Shown here: positions 15,403 to 25,139 of the stretch, in pieces
How the letters are laid out: each line of letters starts with the position of its first letter
How positions within the stretch are numbered: position 1 is the first letter of the stretch
Source of the DNA: Photorhabdus heterorhabditis
GTDB lineage: Bacteria > Pseudomonadota > Gammaproteobacteria > Enterobacterales > Enterobacteriaceae
Assembly (NCBI RefSeq): GCF_018448905.1
Contig: NZ_RCWA01000039.1
Location: 1-40,641, forward strand
DNA length: 40,641 nt
Direction of reading: 5' to 3'
Notes under the pieces: model-generated
Database searches by the model: none
What the model was told of the DNA's origin: nothing
What the model saw: only the letters and a program-made list of their open reading frames with translations
Translations under genes and position numbers: made by a program

Positions 15403-15702
15403 TTGGTGGTAGCCGTATTTTATTTGATTTTCTGTTCGGCTTTTTCGTATTGGCTGTTTAAATAGAAACTAGAGGATTAACATGGAATCGTCTTTTCTGA
15501 CTTCCAATTAAAGGTGCTTTCACCTTTAGAGTGAACTCCTGTCTAGCCCTTCCGCAGTGTTGTAAAACTCTCTTTAAAACGTACTAACCTCATTTTTGTG
15601 TATGTTTCAGAAATAACGAATCTGACGTGTTTGGTGGTAATGAGTTCATGGATTATCGCGTTGAAAATGGTTGTTTGTGAATCTATCAAGGTGACAAAAT
15701 CA
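15403..15702. other. Intergenic region between csp and the end of the sct operon
   Basis: 300 bases without a gene. It contains an 8-bp hairpin TAAAGGTG (15509-15516) / CACCTTTA (15521-15528) with a 4-base loop, followed on the minus strand by a short A/T stretch; this may terminate the sctB-L transcript. Nothing else is seen. Confidence 0.45.
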
Positions 15703-16320
15703 TTAACTTTTCCATTTGCTATTAATCGCGGACATGAGCGCGTCGAGCTGGCTATCTAAGCTGGCATCAATGATCCCCACTTCTGTTTCTAGAATACAAC
15801 CGCCCTGATCGAGGCGATCATCAGCAGTAACTTCCAAGTAGCCAATTTCAGGAAAGTCTTTATGTACTCGAGATATCTGTTCGCGCACTGTTGCGGCCTG
15901 TTCAGGATTAACACGTAGGATGACCTGTTTTTGGTTGCTGACTAATGAAAGCGCTTCTCGAACCACCTGTAAGGTAAGGGAAATTTGATCGTAATTCTTC
16001 AGGATCTTTCGTACAGCCTGTAATACCACGTCGCTCATTTGTTGCTCAATTTGCCGGTAGTATTGCTGGCATTGCAATTGAGTTTGATGAATCAGGCTAG
16101 CTTGTTCTGCACGAGCGGCATCAATTCCTGCCTGCCAACCCAGCTCTTTTTGCTGTTCATAAACTGTTTGAGCCTCTCGTTCAATTTCTCTCGCTTGGGC
16201 ACGGGCGGCATCAAGCAATGATTCGGCACTGAGACAGGTCTGATAGTCTGCTTTACGTAGTATCAGAAGTTCAGGAGATAGTTGAAGGTGTTCTTTTGTT
16301 ATTTTAATAAAAGGTAACAT
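15703..16320 (-). CDS. sctL: T3SS stator protein SctL (YscL/PscL)
   Basis: A 205-residue FliH-like cytosolic protein linking the ATPase SctN to the sorting platform (SctK/SctQ). The N-terminus (MLPFIKITKEHLQLSPELLILRKADY) matches YscL. The Ala/Glu/Gln-rich middle at about residues 35-95 is the elongated helical dimer region (AARAQAREIEREAQ), and the C-terminal domain (DDRLDQGGCILETEVGIIDASLDSQL) is the conserved FliH/YscL ATPase-binding end. It is the last gene of the exsD-yscB...sctL operon and overlaps the sctK stop by 22 bases. Length and motif order are normal. Confidence 0.95.
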   Translation of the reverse strand: MLPFIKITKEHLQLSPELLILRKADYQTCLSAESLLDAARAQAREIEREAQTVYEQQKELGWQAGIDAARAEQASLIHQTQLQCQQYYRQIEQQMSDVVLQAVRKILKNYDQISLTLQVVREALSLVSNQKQVILRVNPEQAATVREQISRVHKDFPEIGYLEVTADDRLDQGGCILETEVGIIDASLDSQLDALMSAINSKWKS

Positions 16321-16925
16321 TCTATATTCACTTGTTTAGCTAATTTGAGACACAATGCTTGTGCCAATGGTCGTTCGGTCTGATTGACCGGCCAGTCTGG
16401 GAGGTTTTCATGGAGAGGAAGCCGCAGGTTCAGACATTTAACGAAGTCAGCGGGAAGGGGACTTATTGCCATTAGCCAGAACTGTAGCGCGCTGGTACGA
16501 AAATAGTTCGCAGTAATTGTAGGCGGTAATGGACGTTGCCAACCAGGCGGCCAGTTGCCGATGATGATATCGAGGTACTTTAAGCAAAAATGATGTCCCT
16601 CTCTCCCGAGTGAGTCATGCAAGTGGCGAAGTTCTGTCGCCAGCAGGCAATGGCGAATAGCTTGTCCATGAAGTAAGGCTCCCAGCCAGGTAAGAATCTG
16701 CTCTAGATAGGATTGCTTTAATAGGGCGATATTTCCCAACCGGGTCGGAAATTCATAGTCCACATTCAGATCAAATTGAGTCAACAACAGCCTATTGATC
16801 CTAGGAGAGCTACGCCATTCAGGAAGGGAGGACAAGACTGAAAGCCATTCTGGTGGCAGATGGTCAGAATGAATATAGCTGGCAGGGCAGAATCGGAACT
16901 GGTAGGGGGTTAATTCTGTTGCCAT
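16299..16925 (-). CDS. sctK: T3SS sorting platform protein SctK (YscK/PscK)
   Basis: A 208-residue adaptor that connects the inner-membrane ring protein SctD to SctQ in the sorting platform. It agrees with YscK throughout: YQFRFCPASYIHSDHLP at the start, LLHGQAIRHCLLATEL in the middle, WPPGWQRPLPPTI, and the QTERPLAQALCLKLAKQV end. I set the start at the ATG at 16925, which overlaps the sctJ stop (TAATG) and has AAGGTG upstream, rather than an upstream in-frame ATG inside sctJ at 16949. Confidence 0.93.
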   Translation of the reverse strand: MATELTPYQFRFCPASYIHSDHLPPEWLSVLSSLPEWRSSPRINRLLLTQFDLNVDYEFPTRLGNIALLKQSYLEQILTWLGALLHGQAIRHCLLATELRHLHDSLGREGHHFCLKYLDIIIGNWPPGWQRPLPPTITANYFRTSALQFWLMAISPLPADFVKCLNLRLPLHENLPDWPVNQTERPLAQALCLKLAKQVNIECYLLLK

Positions 16926-17662
16926 TATTGCACCTTGCTTCGGTGCCACAGGAACTGAGCTAAATTGCTGATAAATAGCAAGGCTAATAATAAAACCAAA
17001 AGCCCAACCAAGCGCCCCTGTGATTCTTCAGTGACTTGGATAGAGAATAAAGTCGTGTACCTTGGTGCTAATGGTACTTGACGCACGCCAGCCGCAGGAA
17101 CTAATACGACGCTGATACGATCATAACTCAGCCCTTCAATGCTGTTATTGACCAATTGCTTTATCTGGGGGATGTAAGTGTCCAGTTGAACGTCAGCCGC
17201 GTGTTTGATGAACACGGAAGAAGAGGCCGGTGATAATTTTTTACCCAGTCTGTCTTGCTCCTCCGGTAAAACCACATGTACTCGTGCCACGAGTACTCCA
17301 TCGATCTCCGAAAGTGTTCGGGCAATTTCCTGTGCTTTGGCAAAGTTGAGCCGAGCGCGTTCTTCTACCGGGGAGGAGATAAGGCCATCTTTGGGGAAGA
17401 CATCCTGTAGAGAGGAAAAGTTTTCTCGTGGATACCCTTTACTCTTGAGCACCTCAACAGCTTGTGCGACATCAGATTCTTCAACTAACAATTTGATATT
17501 GCCATCTTTATCTGGCTGCTTATCAGAGGAAATGCCCGCTTCCCTGAGCAAGGCTAACATTTCGTTGCCTTCTTTTTGGCTAACTCCGGTGTAGAGTTCG
17601 ATTTTACAGCCAGTTAGCATCAGGACAGCGAGCATAACGCAGATTATATAGGGTTTCTTCAC
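16925..17662 (-). CDS. sctJ: T3SS inner-membrane ring lipoprotein SctJ (YscJ/PscJ)
   Basis: A 245-residue lipoprotein forming the inner periplasmic ring of the basal body. It has a signal peptide with lipobox LTGC (Cys19), the ring-building motif after [20 protein letters not shown], and a C-terminal transmembrane helix at roughly residues 217-238 ([20 protein letters not shown]). It is clearly in the YscJ/FliF family and of normal length. It lies between sctI and sctK in the operon, with a 6-base gap after sctI. Confidence 0.96.
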   Translation of the reverse strand: MKKPYIICVMLAVLMLTGCKIELYTGVSQKEGNEMLALLREAGISSDKQPDKDGNIKLLVEESDVAQAVEVLKSKGYPRENFSSLQDVFPKDGLISSPVEERARLNFAKAQEIARTLSEIDGVLVARVHVVLPEEQDRLGKKLSPASSSVFIKHAADVQLDTYIPQIKQLVNNSIEGLSYDRISVVLVPAAGVRQVPLAPRYTTLFSIQVTEESQGRLVGLLVLLLALLFISNLAQFLWHRSKVQ

Positions 17663-17668
17663 AACTCC

Positions 17669-18007
17669 TCACTGGGCTTTCATTAGAGTTTCAACGTTTT
17701 GATTGAGTCGTCCTACCGTTTTGGCAATCAGCTCTTCTTGCAGGGTGATGCGCATCAGAGACCACTGCATTTGCATCAGGCTATTGGGATCACTGCCAGG
17801 GATAGCTAGCTGTGTTTCCAGTTCTTGTTTAGCTTGAGTAATCTGTTGTTTGAGCTGACCCAATTCACTGATCAGGTTGTTTTCAATTCCCTGATTTTGA
17901 TTGGACATAGCAAGTTCAAAACGGGCAATATTTTCGGCACTGGCCTGAGGTGTGTTGAGTTCATCCAGGTTGGTTATCAGTGTCTCGCTTATTTGTGGTA
18001 GGTCCAT
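17669..18007 (-). CDS. sctI: T3SS inner rod protein SctI (YscI/PscI)
   Basis: A 112-residue early secreted protein that forms the inner rod/needle adaptor beneath the needle. The C-terminal amphipathic part (SLMQMQWSLMRITLQEELIAKTVGRLNQNVETLMKAQ) is the conserved YscI/PrgJ polymerisation helix. Its ATG overlaps the upstream yscH stop by one base. Size matches YscI (about 115 residues). Confidence 0.93.
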   Translation of the reverse strand: MDLPQISETLITNLDELNTPQASAENIARFELAMSNQNQGIENNLISELGQLKQQITQAKQELETQLAIPGSDPNSLMQMQWSLMRITLQEELIAKTVGRLNQNVETLMKAQ

Positions 18008-18573
18008 TATTCCTCCAAATCGAGTTTGTGTGAGTTTCGTAGCAGGTTATCCATCATACCGTTACGGGGGATCAGTGTTTTTAACTCACGTTGGATTAGG
18101 TCATTCAGGTACTCATTACCTGCTAACGGTTCAATTTTACCCAGTACCTTGAGAAGTACGGTTTCCTGTTGGCGGCCTGTAGGCGCGAATTCACGAACAA
18201 TTGCTCTGAGTTCTGGTATATCTAGGGATGGGTTGACGGGCAATGCCAAGCCACCAAACTGCGACCACAAGCGTTCTTGGACAGGGGTAGTAAGTTTGGC
18301 CTCTAACTGGGCATGTTGCGAAGGTTGGCTTTCAGGCGATAAGGTCTGATACCACTGCCAGATAGTTTTACGCTGTGTCGTTGAATCGAAGTCGCCTAAG
18401 ACAGTTTCCAGCGGTTCGCCCTGAATCCAGCGTTGCTGCCGCTCTTTCAGCATTTGCTGATCGGGCAGGATTTCCAGTGCTTGCTCGAAGCTGTGTTGAT
18501 GCCCAGAGCTGACCGGAGTCTGTGTCGTTGGTTGCGACACGGTGTTATAGGATGACCCTTCTATCCTATTCAT
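18007..18573 (-). CDS. yscH: Secreted T3SS protein YscH/YopR-like
   Basis: A 188-residue homologue of YscH (secreted as YopR) and PscH. The folded core is visible in [20 protein letters not shown], then the [20 protein letters not shown] segment. The N-terminal 25 residues are Ser/Thr/Gln-rich and unstructured, as in type III secretion signals. In Yersinia YopR affects needle assembly and substrate timing; the same is assumed here. It overlaps yscG by 8 bases and sctI by 1 base. Confidence 0.88.
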   Translation of the reverse strand: MNRIEGSSYNTVSQPTTQTPVSSGHQHSFEQALEILPDQQMLKERQQRWIQGEPLETVLGDFDSTTQRKTIWQWYQTLSPESQPSQHAQLEAKLTTPVQERLWSQFGGLALPVNPSLDIPELRAIVREFAPTGRQQETVLLKVLGKIEPLAGNEYLNDLIQRELKTLIPRNGMMDNLLRNSHKLDLEE

Positions 18574-18919
18574 GAGTCAGTTGTTCCCGCATGCCGTCAA
18601 CAAAGGAGAGCAATTGTGGATCGTCACTGCCCGCCATTCGCGTCAGCCTTTGTTCCAGAGCTGATGCCAGCCCCAGACGCCACTCACACAAAGCTAACCA
18701 AGGTTCGAGGCCAGACCAGGGAAGGTCCCGGCCAAAATCCAGAGCCTGTTGATATTTACCTTGGTTCGTCAAAGAAGAGAGCCGAATCAGGCTTGCTGCT
18801 TCTTGTCCTTCATCGCTTGACATCAGCCAATCGGCAATAATGTTGGCTTCGTTATGGCAGTGATGACCGCTTCCAACCAGAGCAATATCTGCCAGTAACC
18901 CTTTGAGTGAACGTGTCAT
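18566..18919 (-). CDS. yscG: Needle chaperone YscG/PscG-like
   Basis: A 117-residue TPR-like helical chaperone that, together with YscE, holds the needle subunit SctF as a soluble heterotrimer in the cytoplasm. The sequence fits YscG/PscG in size and pattern ([40 protein letters not shown]; a hydrophobic concave helix set). It sits directly after sctF with a 2-base gap, as in Yersinia and Pseudomonas. Confidence 0.92.
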   Translation of the reverse strand: MTRSLKGLLADIALVGSGHHCHNEANIIADWLMSSDEGQEAASLIRLSSLTNQGKYQQALDFGRDLPWSGLEPWLALCEWRLGLASALEQRLTRMAGSDDPQLLSFVDGMREQLTHE

Positions 18920-18921
18920 GA

Positions 18922-19176
18922 TTAGATCTTCTGTAATATACCCTGCATCAGGTCTTTCATAGACCGGGTGACAGTAGAATTAATGTTGTAGATTACCGAC
19001 CACTTGTTAATCTTGTGTTGCAATTCAGCCAGCAACGCGGGGTTATCAGGGCCGCTATTAAGAGCGGTGATTGCATTACTAACGTCGGTGTTAGCTGTGT
19101 TGGCTTGGGTACTAAGCTTTTCAGCAACCTGATCGAGTGTATTGACTGTGCCTGTGTGTTCAAAAATTTTAGCCAT
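18922..19176 (-). CDS. sctF: T3SS needle subunit SctF (YscF/PscF)
   Basis: An 84-residue needle monomer that polymerises into the hollow extracellular needle. The helix-turn-helix is obvious: the first helix includes [19 protein letters not shown], the turn is [14 protein letters not shown] (the conserved P-x-x-P-type loop), and the C-terminal helix is [18 protein letters not shown], essential for assembly. It overlaps the yscE 3' end by 8 bases. Its chaperones are encoded on either side. Confidence 0.97.
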   Translation of the reverse strand: MAKIFEHTGTVNTLDQVAEKLSTQANTANTDVSNAITALNSGPDNPALLAELQHKINKWSVIYNINSTVTRSMKDLMQGILQKI

Positions 19177-19381
19177 GATGGCCCCCTTCTGTTGTGTTAA
19201 GTATTGTCATTGCAGCTTGGATGGCATCAGCTTCCAACTGCCACTGTTGGTATTCTTGTACCGAACCTCCACGTCTCAAGCGTTGTTTGATATCGTTTAG
19301 CGCCTGAGAGAGGCGGTGTTGTATTTCGTTGACATAATCGGGATCAGCACCGAACAGTCGGGCCTCCAGGGATGTCATCAT
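19169..19381 (-). CDS. yscE: Needle co-chaperone YscE/PscE-like
   Basis: A 70-residue two-helix protein (LEARLFGADPDYVNEIQHRL; GGSVQEYQQWQLEADAIQAA) matching YscE/PscE in size and operon place. It partners with YscG to keep SctF from polymerising early. Its start overlaps the sctD stop (ATGA). Two adjacent Met codons at the start make the exact first residue uncertain by one. Confidence 0.9.
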   Translation of the reverse strand: MMTSLEARLFGADPDYVNEIQHRLSQALNDIKQRLRRGGSVQEYQQWQLEADAIQAAMTILNTTEGGHHG

Positions 19382-20649
19382 AAAGCGGGGCTCCTGTTAA
19401 GTTTGATGATAAATTGCTGTTCACCTTTGATAATGACAATGGCATCGTTGCGGATTGCTTCGATCCTTAAACCATTTTCTGTCGTTGCTCCAACCGGGTA
19501 ACGCAGGTTATTTTTTAGTACCACATAGGGTACGCGTCCCAAGGAAACTGCTCGGACATCGAAGTTCAGTTCATCATGGCGGGAGAGCCGGTTGTTATTC
19601 AGTAATACCAGAGCTGGCCGGTTACCGAACTCTTGTTGAAATACTTGCTGTAAGCGGTAGAAGCTGTGAGTTTGGTGTTCATCCAATTGACCTGTGAACT
19701 CGATACGATCACTTTTATCCTGATAGGTTAGTGTGCTGGGTAAATCATGTTTAGCCAGTAGCGTATGTAGTCTCTTGAGATGGCTACCGGTTTGCATCGT
19801 CTGGTTTTCTATGCCAAGCAATCCAGGAACGTCGCGTTTAAGCAGTGATTCGATGTCATTCCAGTTCTGGTCAGCATCAGTTAATTCTCCGGTAAGGCGA
19901 ATCCAACCAGGTTGTTTGCTATTGCTGCTTTGGATGTGGGTATAACCTAATTTCTGTAAGATGAAATCTACTCCCTGAAGTAATTCTTCCATAGTACGTA
20001 ACTCTAGGCGGTAATTAAGAGGGTGAGTATCAAGATATTGTTGCAGTACCAGCCGATGGTGGTTGCGGTCCACATAACCCTTTATCAGTAGAGGCCCGTT
20101 ATTAGGTGTCATTTGTACACTAACTTGACGATAGGCTGAGTCGTCATTAAGAAAACGGCGTAGTTCTTGCTCGGCTATACCATTGGACGTGTTGCTTCTT
20201 TTCCATCCTTCATGCCCAAGTAGAGCCAGAAAACCGAGTGCCAGTACCAAACAGGATACCAACATCCAGCCGGCGACTCGGTTGCGATTTTGTCGGGCGG
20301 GGTGCTGGTATGGGGTTGTCACTGGCTCGGCAAGTTGGTTTGGGAAGGTATGTTGTTGGTCACAGAAAGCCCATAGCAATGGGCCTGCTTCCTGACGGGC
20401 CAGCGCTTGCAATAAGGCACCCGGCGACAACGGTTCGCCGTTCTGATTTGGTGGTGCTTCACCAGCCCATTCCAACAGACGGATTGCGTCTGGTTCTACT
20501 TCTAAGATGAGATGCACAGGGGCAACATCCTCATCTACCAGGACGATGTCTGCTTGTAGAGGGTCGGAGCCGATGGTTAGACGTCCTTCAGCTAAATTGA
20601 CCTCAATACTTTTATTTAGCCCGCGGTAAAAGCGAATTTTCCAACTCAT
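19378..20649 (-). CDS. sctD: T3SS inner-membrane ring protein SctD (YscD/PscD)
   Basis: A 423-residue bitopic protein forming the outer of the two inner-membrane rings. The cytosolic N-terminal part ([22 protein letters not shown]...[15 protein letters not shown]) is the FHA-like domain contacting SctK. A single transmembrane helix spans about residues 125-145 ([20 protein letters not shown]), and the periplasmic remainder is a chain of ring-building/BON-like modules ending in QQFIIKLN. It overlaps both neighbours by 4 bases. Length and topology are normal. Confidence 0.95.
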   Translation of the reverse strand: MSWKIRFYRGLNKSIEVNLAEGRLTIGSDPLQADIVLVDEDVAPVHLILEVEPDAIRLLEWAGEAPPNQNGEPLSPGALLQALARQEAGPLLWAFCDQQHTFPNQLAEPVTTPYQHPARQNRNRVAGWMLVSCLVLALGFLALLGHEGWKRSNTSNGIAEQELRRFLNDDSAYRQVSVQMTPNNGPLLIKGYVDRNHHRLVLQQYLDTHPLNYRLELRTMEELLQGVDFILQKLGYTHIQSSNSKQPGWIRLTGELTDADQNWNDIESLLKRDVPGLLGIENQTMQTGSHLKRLHTLLAKHDLPSTLTYQDKSDRIEFTGQLDEHQTHSFYRLQQVFQQEFGNRPALVLLNNNRLSRHDELNFDVRAVSLGRVPYVVLKNNLRYPVGATTENGLRIEAIRNDAIVIIKGEQQFIIKLNRSPAL

Positions 20650-22496
20650 CTGCTCGCCTTATTTTGTGCACGAACGCACCAATTATCCTTAAGTGAACAT
20701 TGTTGTTCGATGATTCTCCATCCATAAACTTTGCCCATTCGGCATGAGGCCAGAAATGAGCTTTTACCTGCTTGCCGTAACGTTTCTTGTACTTGACGGG
20801 CAGGGGATAATGGTTGGCATTGTGCACTACTTAGTGCTTTACTCAGAGAAATGCTCTGATTAGAGATATCTTGTGTTGCCAGTAATCCGGTACGTAGATC
20901 CTGACCGTTACCCAAAGCCAGATAATTAGCTATTCCGCTATCAATTAGTCGTGGTTCAATAATGAACAATCGTACTGATCGTCTGACCTGTTCAGTGGTA
21001 GTGCGGAACAAGACACCCAAGTAGGGGATGTCGCCTAAGAATGGTACTTTGCGTACAGTTTCACTCATCTCATCACGGTAGATCCCGCCGATTAGCAGGC
21101 TTTGACCATGCCCAACCCGGGCAACTGTATCGACAATGGTTCGGTTAATTGTAGGAATGCTACCTAAGCCTGAACTATTGGGTTTCTGGTTACCATCTTC
21201 AATGTGTAGATTTAAACTGATTTCAGGGGCATCTCCTATTTTGACGACTCTGGGCGTCATGCGTAGCATGGTGCCATAGGTAAGACTCTTAAGTTCAGCC
21301 ACCCGCTCACCTTCAACTTTTACGTAATAGGTTTCATTGTGGTCAATGACTGCCTGGGTGTTCTCCTGAGTGAGAAGTGTCGGGCGGGAAACTACCTGAG
21401 CACTGCCTTTGCTTTCTAACAAGGTTATTTTGGCCAGTAAATAATCCAGGCCACGGCGGTCGACTAAACTACCCAATGCAGTTGAACTGGGGCTTTCGCT
21501 TTTTCCTCCGCTCTTCTCTCTTTCCCTAGCTGAGGTTGTAATATCAATCACATGACGTGGACCGGTGTTGATGCCTACCTGCCAGTCGACACCCAACTCT
21601 GAGAGATTGTCCGCGTTGATGTCAACGATGGAAAGGGCAACTTCAATACGAGCTAATGGTTTATCCAGTGCATTGATTAAATGCGCATACATGGACATCC
21701 TTTCAGGATTGTCTCGTACAATGATTGCATTTAAAGCGGGTTCTGCTTGTATGACAGCACGGCTTGAATGGTTTCCTCCCATAGATGATGACTTTTCACC
21801 AGTGACAGTAGTGACATTGGCATCACTAAGCAGGCGGGAGAGGATGGTGGCTATACCCGGAGCTTCAATATTGGTATCACGATACTGGATCTTGCGATCG
21901 ACAACTGAAGCGTATTTAAGTGGGAACATTTCTATGGTTAATGCGCCCGTTTTTTCGCTACGTAATAGTGACTGTTGTTCTAATGCAGAAGCGGTCTGAT
22001 CGACCAGTTCAAGATAGCGGGGAGGGCCAGATACGTAAACTAGTTGGTTGGTTGAGTCAGGGCGCCAACCAAAGCGTGATTCCCAGATGCCAGCACGTAT
22101 TAATACCTGCTTTAATTCTGCTGCGTTGGTCTGTTCAAGCTTAAAGAGACGCGATTGTATTTCGCTATTTTTGAATACATAAAGCACACTTCCATCGTAG
22201 TACCAGACCAGATTGTAGAGAGAAGATAAATGTTGCAGGAATGCCTGAGGACTATCTTGCTCAAAATGACCGCTAACCTGATCAGTCACTTTATCACTGA
22301 CAATCACTGATGCTTCATAGTTAGCACCAAAATTAACCAGCACATCCCGTAGGCTTTCTCCTTTAGCCAGATAGTTATAAGGTGTGGGCAACCAGTCTAG
22401 ATCCTGGCTAAATGCAGAGGGGAGCATCATTCCGCTGATACTTAATGACAACAGTAAGAAACGGCATATCCGTTGGAACTGCTTCATGGCTGCCAT
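20646..22496 (-). CDS. sctC: T3SS outer-membrane secretin SctC (YscC/PscC)
   Basis: About 616 residues, forming the outer-membrane ring through which the needle passes. It has a signal peptide ([20 protein letters not shown]), N0/N1 domains ([35 protein letters not shown]), then a secretin core with [28 protein letters not shown] and [15 protein letters not shown], the classic secretin signature. The start is ambiguous. ATG 22496 has CAGG before it; ATG 22487 overlaps the yscB stop as ATGA; an upstream ATG at 22511 lies deeper inside yscB and lacks a ribosome site. No separate pilotin is encoded nearby. Confidence 0.95.
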   Translation of the reverse strand: MAAMKQFQRICRFLLLSLSISGMMLPSAFSQDLDWLPTPYNYLAKGESLRDVLVNFGANYEASVIVSDKVTDQVSGHFEQDSPQAFLQHLSSLYNLVWYYDGSVLYVFKNSEIQSRLFKLEQTNAAELKQVLIRAGIWESRFGWRPDSTNQLVYVSGPPRYLELVDQTASALEQQSLLRSEKTGALTIEMFPLKYASVVDRKIQYRDTNIEAPGIATILSRLLSDANVTTVTGEKSSSMGGNHSSRAVIQAEPALNAIIVRDNPERMSMYAHLINALDKPLARIEVALSIVDINADNLSELGVDWQVGINTGPRHVIDITTSAREREKSGGKSESPSSTALGSLVDRRGLDYLLAKITLLESKGSAQVVSRPTLLTQENTQAVIDHNETYYVKVEGERVAELKSLTYGTMLRMTPRVVKIGDAPEISLNLHIEDGNQKPNSSGLGSIPTINRTIVDTVARVGHGQSLLIGGIYRDEMSETVRKVPFLGDIPYLGVLFRTTTEQVRRSVRLFIIEPRLIDSGIANYLALGNGQDLRTGLLATQDISNQSISLSKALSSAQCQPLSPARQVQETLRQAGKSSFLASCRMGKVYGWRIIEQQCSLKDNWCVRAQNKASR

Positions 22497-22906
22497 ATTA
22501 CCTGTTTCCATGGTGGGGCAGATGGCGTTTCTGGTAATAAAATCATTACCTGTTCCAGTAGGTCGATATGCATGGCTATCATCTGTTCCAGTATTTGAAC
22601 ATCCAGATTGTCAGGATCAAGACGTGCTTCCAGAATAAGATTCTCTGATTCATCCAGGACGAGTGCTTGAGGAGCATAGCGTCCCCAGTGAGTGACTTGT
22701 TGAAGTAATATTTTTAGTAATTCAGCGCTTGTCGGATCTTTTAGGTTATGACGCCAGTTTAGCGGACTGGATAACACAAGTTCGGTTCCCTGTTGGCGAA
22801 GGAACAGGTTGTAGTTATCAATGTGCAGATGGTAGTGTCCTTGTCTGTCGGAAACAAAAGGCTTATGGCCTAAGTGATTGGCCAAATGATTGAGTAGAGT
22901 TTGCAT
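22484..22906 (-). CDS. yscB: Class I chaperone YscB/PscB-like
   Basis: A 140-residue acidic chaperone ([20 protein letters not shown] start; strand [13 protein letters not shown]; helical end [11 protein letters not shown]-type) matching YscB. In Yersinia YscB pairs with SycN to bind the gatekeeper YopN and block early Yop export. A SycN homologue is encoded at 36890 and the gatekeeper at 35759, so the whole trio is present. It follows exsD by 15 bases. Confidence 0.88.
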   Translation of the reverse strand: MQTLLNHLANHLGHKPFVSDRQGHYHLHIDNYNLFLRQQGTELVLSSPLNWRHNLKDPTSAELLKILLQQVTHWGRYAPQALVLDESENLILEARLDPDNLDVQILEQMIAMHIDLLEQVMILLPETPSAPPWKQVIWQP

Positions 22907-22921
22907 GTTTCCTCTGAATAA

Positions 22922-23758
22922 TTAGGCTATCGTCGATTGCCAGTAAAAATTGTCCTGTGGTAAACATAAAGCCTGGGCACAAAGCCATTGTTGCAAATGG
23001 TTGGCCGCCTCGGAGTCACATTCTACGGCCGCTAACCAAGCCCAACATGATGACAATGCTTTGGGTACTGGCATAAAAGCCATCAGGTTGCCGTCGGTCT
23101 GGAGTGCATCTAGCCCAGTAAACCAATTTGGCCATGCTTCGCGGGCTTGGGTTTCAATTGTAACTAGCTGTTTTTCTAGCTGTTGCTTGCGTTGGTTAAG
23201 CTCTGTTTGCAAGGATATAACCTCTTGCTGATGTCGTTCCCGATATTGTGATGGTACGTTTTCAGCTTGCTGCCAAAAATGTGCTTTAGCACGTAATTGC
23301 CGTTCTTGAATCTGTAACTGTTCAAGTTCGGTGAACCAGAGTTCAATCTCTGGTTCTAGCAGGCAGAGCCACCAGTTAAATAGTGGCTGTAGTACCCAGT
23401 GCTGTAAAAGACATTTGTCGGCTAGGTTAATGTGGTCGCCCAGTACTTTATTCCAGTCGCATTCTGGTTGCGTAGCTGCTCTGATGAGTTGTTGTAGTTC
23501 ATCACGTCTCAAAATTTGCCCACAATTTAATCTTCGGCGAAACCAGACCGATTTCACCAAGCTTTCCAGACGGTGTCTTGGTAGGAGACGTTGTAATAAA
23601 ACAGACTGCTGGCTATTGATAATGTCAGCAGTCTGACACTGAGCTGCCTGTGATTTTCCGAGTAATTGATCCCGGCGCGGAATCCCAGACTGCATGACAG
23701 AGATTTTGCGACCAAGAAACATGCTGGTTCGAGTCTGATTATGGTCTTGCTGGCTCAT
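22922..23758 (-). CDS. exsD: ExsD-like anti-activator of ExsA
   Basis: A 278-residue protein similar to Pseudomonas ExsD along its length: FLGRKISVMQSG at the start, SVLLQRLLPRHRLESL, the WVLQPLFNWWLCLLEPEI segment, a long coiled-coil middle (about residues 140-205) and AWPNWFTGLDAL, ending DNFYWQSTIA. ExsD binds ExsA and prevents it from activating T3SS promoters until ExsC releases it when secretion starts. It is the first gene of the long operon through sctL and has its own ExsA-type promoter in the 114-base gap after exsA, so it is part of a negative feedback loop. The partners ExsC and ExsE are not in this window. Confidence 0.92.
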   Translation of the reverse strand: MSQQDHNQTRTSMFLGRKISVMQSGIPRRDQLLGKSQAAQCQTADIINSQQSVLLQRLLPRHRLESLVKSVWFRRRLNCGQILRRDELQQLIRAATQPECDWNKVLGDHINLADKCLLQHWVLQPLFNWWLCLLEPEIELWFTELEQLQIQERQLRAKAHFWQQAENVPSQYRERHQQEVISLQTELNQRKQQLEKQLVTIETQAREAWPNWFTGLDALQTDGNLMAFMPVPKALSSCWAWLAAVECDSEAANHLQQWLCAQALCLPQDNFYWQSTIA

Positions 23759-23812
23759 GCTATGCTCATCTTGCTGCTAGTCACTTTTGTCGATTAAATT
23801 AGGAATGGCCTT

Positions 23813-23863
23813 ATTTTATCTGTCAGGCCAATGGTTAACTTGTAAAAAACGTCAGATTATTTT
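23813..23863 (-). promoter_or_regulatory. Predicted ExsA-dependent promoter of exsD-yscB-sctC...L
   Basis: On the minus strand, 23863-23839 reads AAAATAATCTGACG... then a T-run and ACAAG. It fits the ExsA consensus as I recall it (A-rich block, G-x-C at positions 11-13, TGnnA-type block at 20-24) with about five mismatches; the second block is TA rather than TG. A TAAAAT -10 hexamer (23818-23813) follows after exactly 21 bp, the unusual spacing reported for ExsA-dependent promoters. Confidence 0.6.
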
Positions 23864-23872
23864 AGCCAATCG

Positions 23873-24691
23873 TTACTCTTTGCCATATCTGGCCCGACTG
23901 GGGGTACAATCAAAGCGCCGTCGGTAGCTTTGAGTAAAGTAGGATTGACTGGAGAATCCAGCTTCCATAGAGATATCAACAATACTCATTTCGCTATTGA
24001 GGAGTAGCTGATGTGCATAAAGAATACGGCGCTCACTGATCCAGGCCCGTGGTGATATTCCGTATACAGAACGAAACAGCTCTTTGAAAGTGGTTAATCC
24101 CATACCGAATTCTTTCGCAAATTCGCTGAGTTTCCACTCTTTGAGGTAGTGATTTTCCATAAAACTTTGCAGACGTTCTACTTGGCGATTGCTTAGTTGT
24201 CGTAACACTGACATGAGCAAAGTACCTTGCTCCCCAAATGCTAACAACAATAGCAATTCTTCTGTTCTTAGTTGACCCAAGGCTGGAGGGTAATCATGAG
24301 CCAATAGATCAACCAGTCCGTGAATACTTTGAGATAATAGAGGGGATGAGGTAAATGTAATTAATTCGGGCATTGGCACATTGTGTCGTTCGACTTCACT
24401 AAGTAGAGTACCAAAACGTTGCAGAAAACCGTGAAGAAAAGTTGTACTCAGAGGCAACCAGAGTACCTTACAGGTATTACTACGAGTTTTTGCTGCATAA
24501 CTGCCACGACGAACAAAAAGCAGCTCGTTGCGGGAGATATCGTAGGTATTGGTACTGTCCTGCCATGTCATTTCACCTTCGAGCAGGATATATATCCCTT
24601 CCTGATGATGTTCTATAACGTTGAAGGCAGGCATGCTACTCTGGAATAGAGTGATATCCATTCCTTTCCCTGATGTTATGATGCCGTTCAT
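23873..24691 (-). CDS. exsA: AraC-family T3SS master activator ExsA (LcrF/VirF)
   Basis: A 272-residue transcription activator of T3SS genes. The N-terminal part (about 1-165) is the ExsD-binding/self-association domain (GIYILLEGEMTWQDS; FVRRGSY). The C-terminal ~100 residues carry two helix-turn-helix motifs: LSEFAKEFGMGLTTFKELFR with YGISPRAWISERR, then MSIVDISMEAGFSSQSYFTQ with the AraC signature end YRRRFDCTPSRAR. AGGA precedes the ATG. In Pseudomonas exsA ends the exsCEBA operon; here exsC, exsE and exsB are not beside it and 1.2 kb of non-coding DNA lies upstream. No ExsA site was found upstream of exsA itself. Confidence 0.95.
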   Translation of the reverse strand: MNGIITSGKGMDITLFQSSMPAFNVIEHHQEGIYILLEGEMTWQDSTNTYDISRNELLFVRRGSYAAKTRSNTCKVLWLPLSTTFLHGFLQRFGTLLSEVERHNVPMPELITFTSSPLLSQSIHGLVDLLAHDYPPALGQLRTEELLLLLAFGEQGTLLMSVLRQLSNRQVERLQSFMENHYLKEWKLSEFAKEFGMGLTTFKELFRSVYGISPRAWISERRILYAHQLLLNSEMSIVDISMEAGFSSQSYFTQSYRRRFDCTPSRARYGKE

Positions 24692-25139
24692 TTTATTGTC
24701 CTGGATCTATTGGTGTTGTCTTAAAAAAATATAAATCACGTTATTTTTATTGATATTAACTATATGTTTTCTTTAATTTTACTACCTGTAATAGACAGGA
24801 AGAATAATTTTGCATACTTAAATTGGATAGTGAATTGTAATGCCTTTTGATTAAAATAGTTTTTCTTTTGGTGGGTTTACTATCCCTACCTAAATAATAG
24901 TATTATTTTTACGTTTTATAAACGATAGATAAAAAGTGATAAATTTTTATTCATAATAACAAGTACCTATAGATTTAGTATTCTTAGCGTTTATCTCAGT
25001 AAGTGTGAATTGTTGCATACCGTTTTTTTGAATGACATTCTTATGTATGAGTAGTAAACACTGCTCAGATTTGCATTGTTATTACATTAAAACAACGCAG
25101 CAAATAAATAAGATAACCTAATGGATAAGCAGTTAGTCA

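Noticed and set aside
23745-23780. A second ExsA-like site (ACAAAAGTGACTAGCAGCAAG) next to the exsD start codon
   Set aside because: The second block does not fit at the right distance and it would overlap the start of translation; the site at 23839-23863 fits with correct spacing and a -10.
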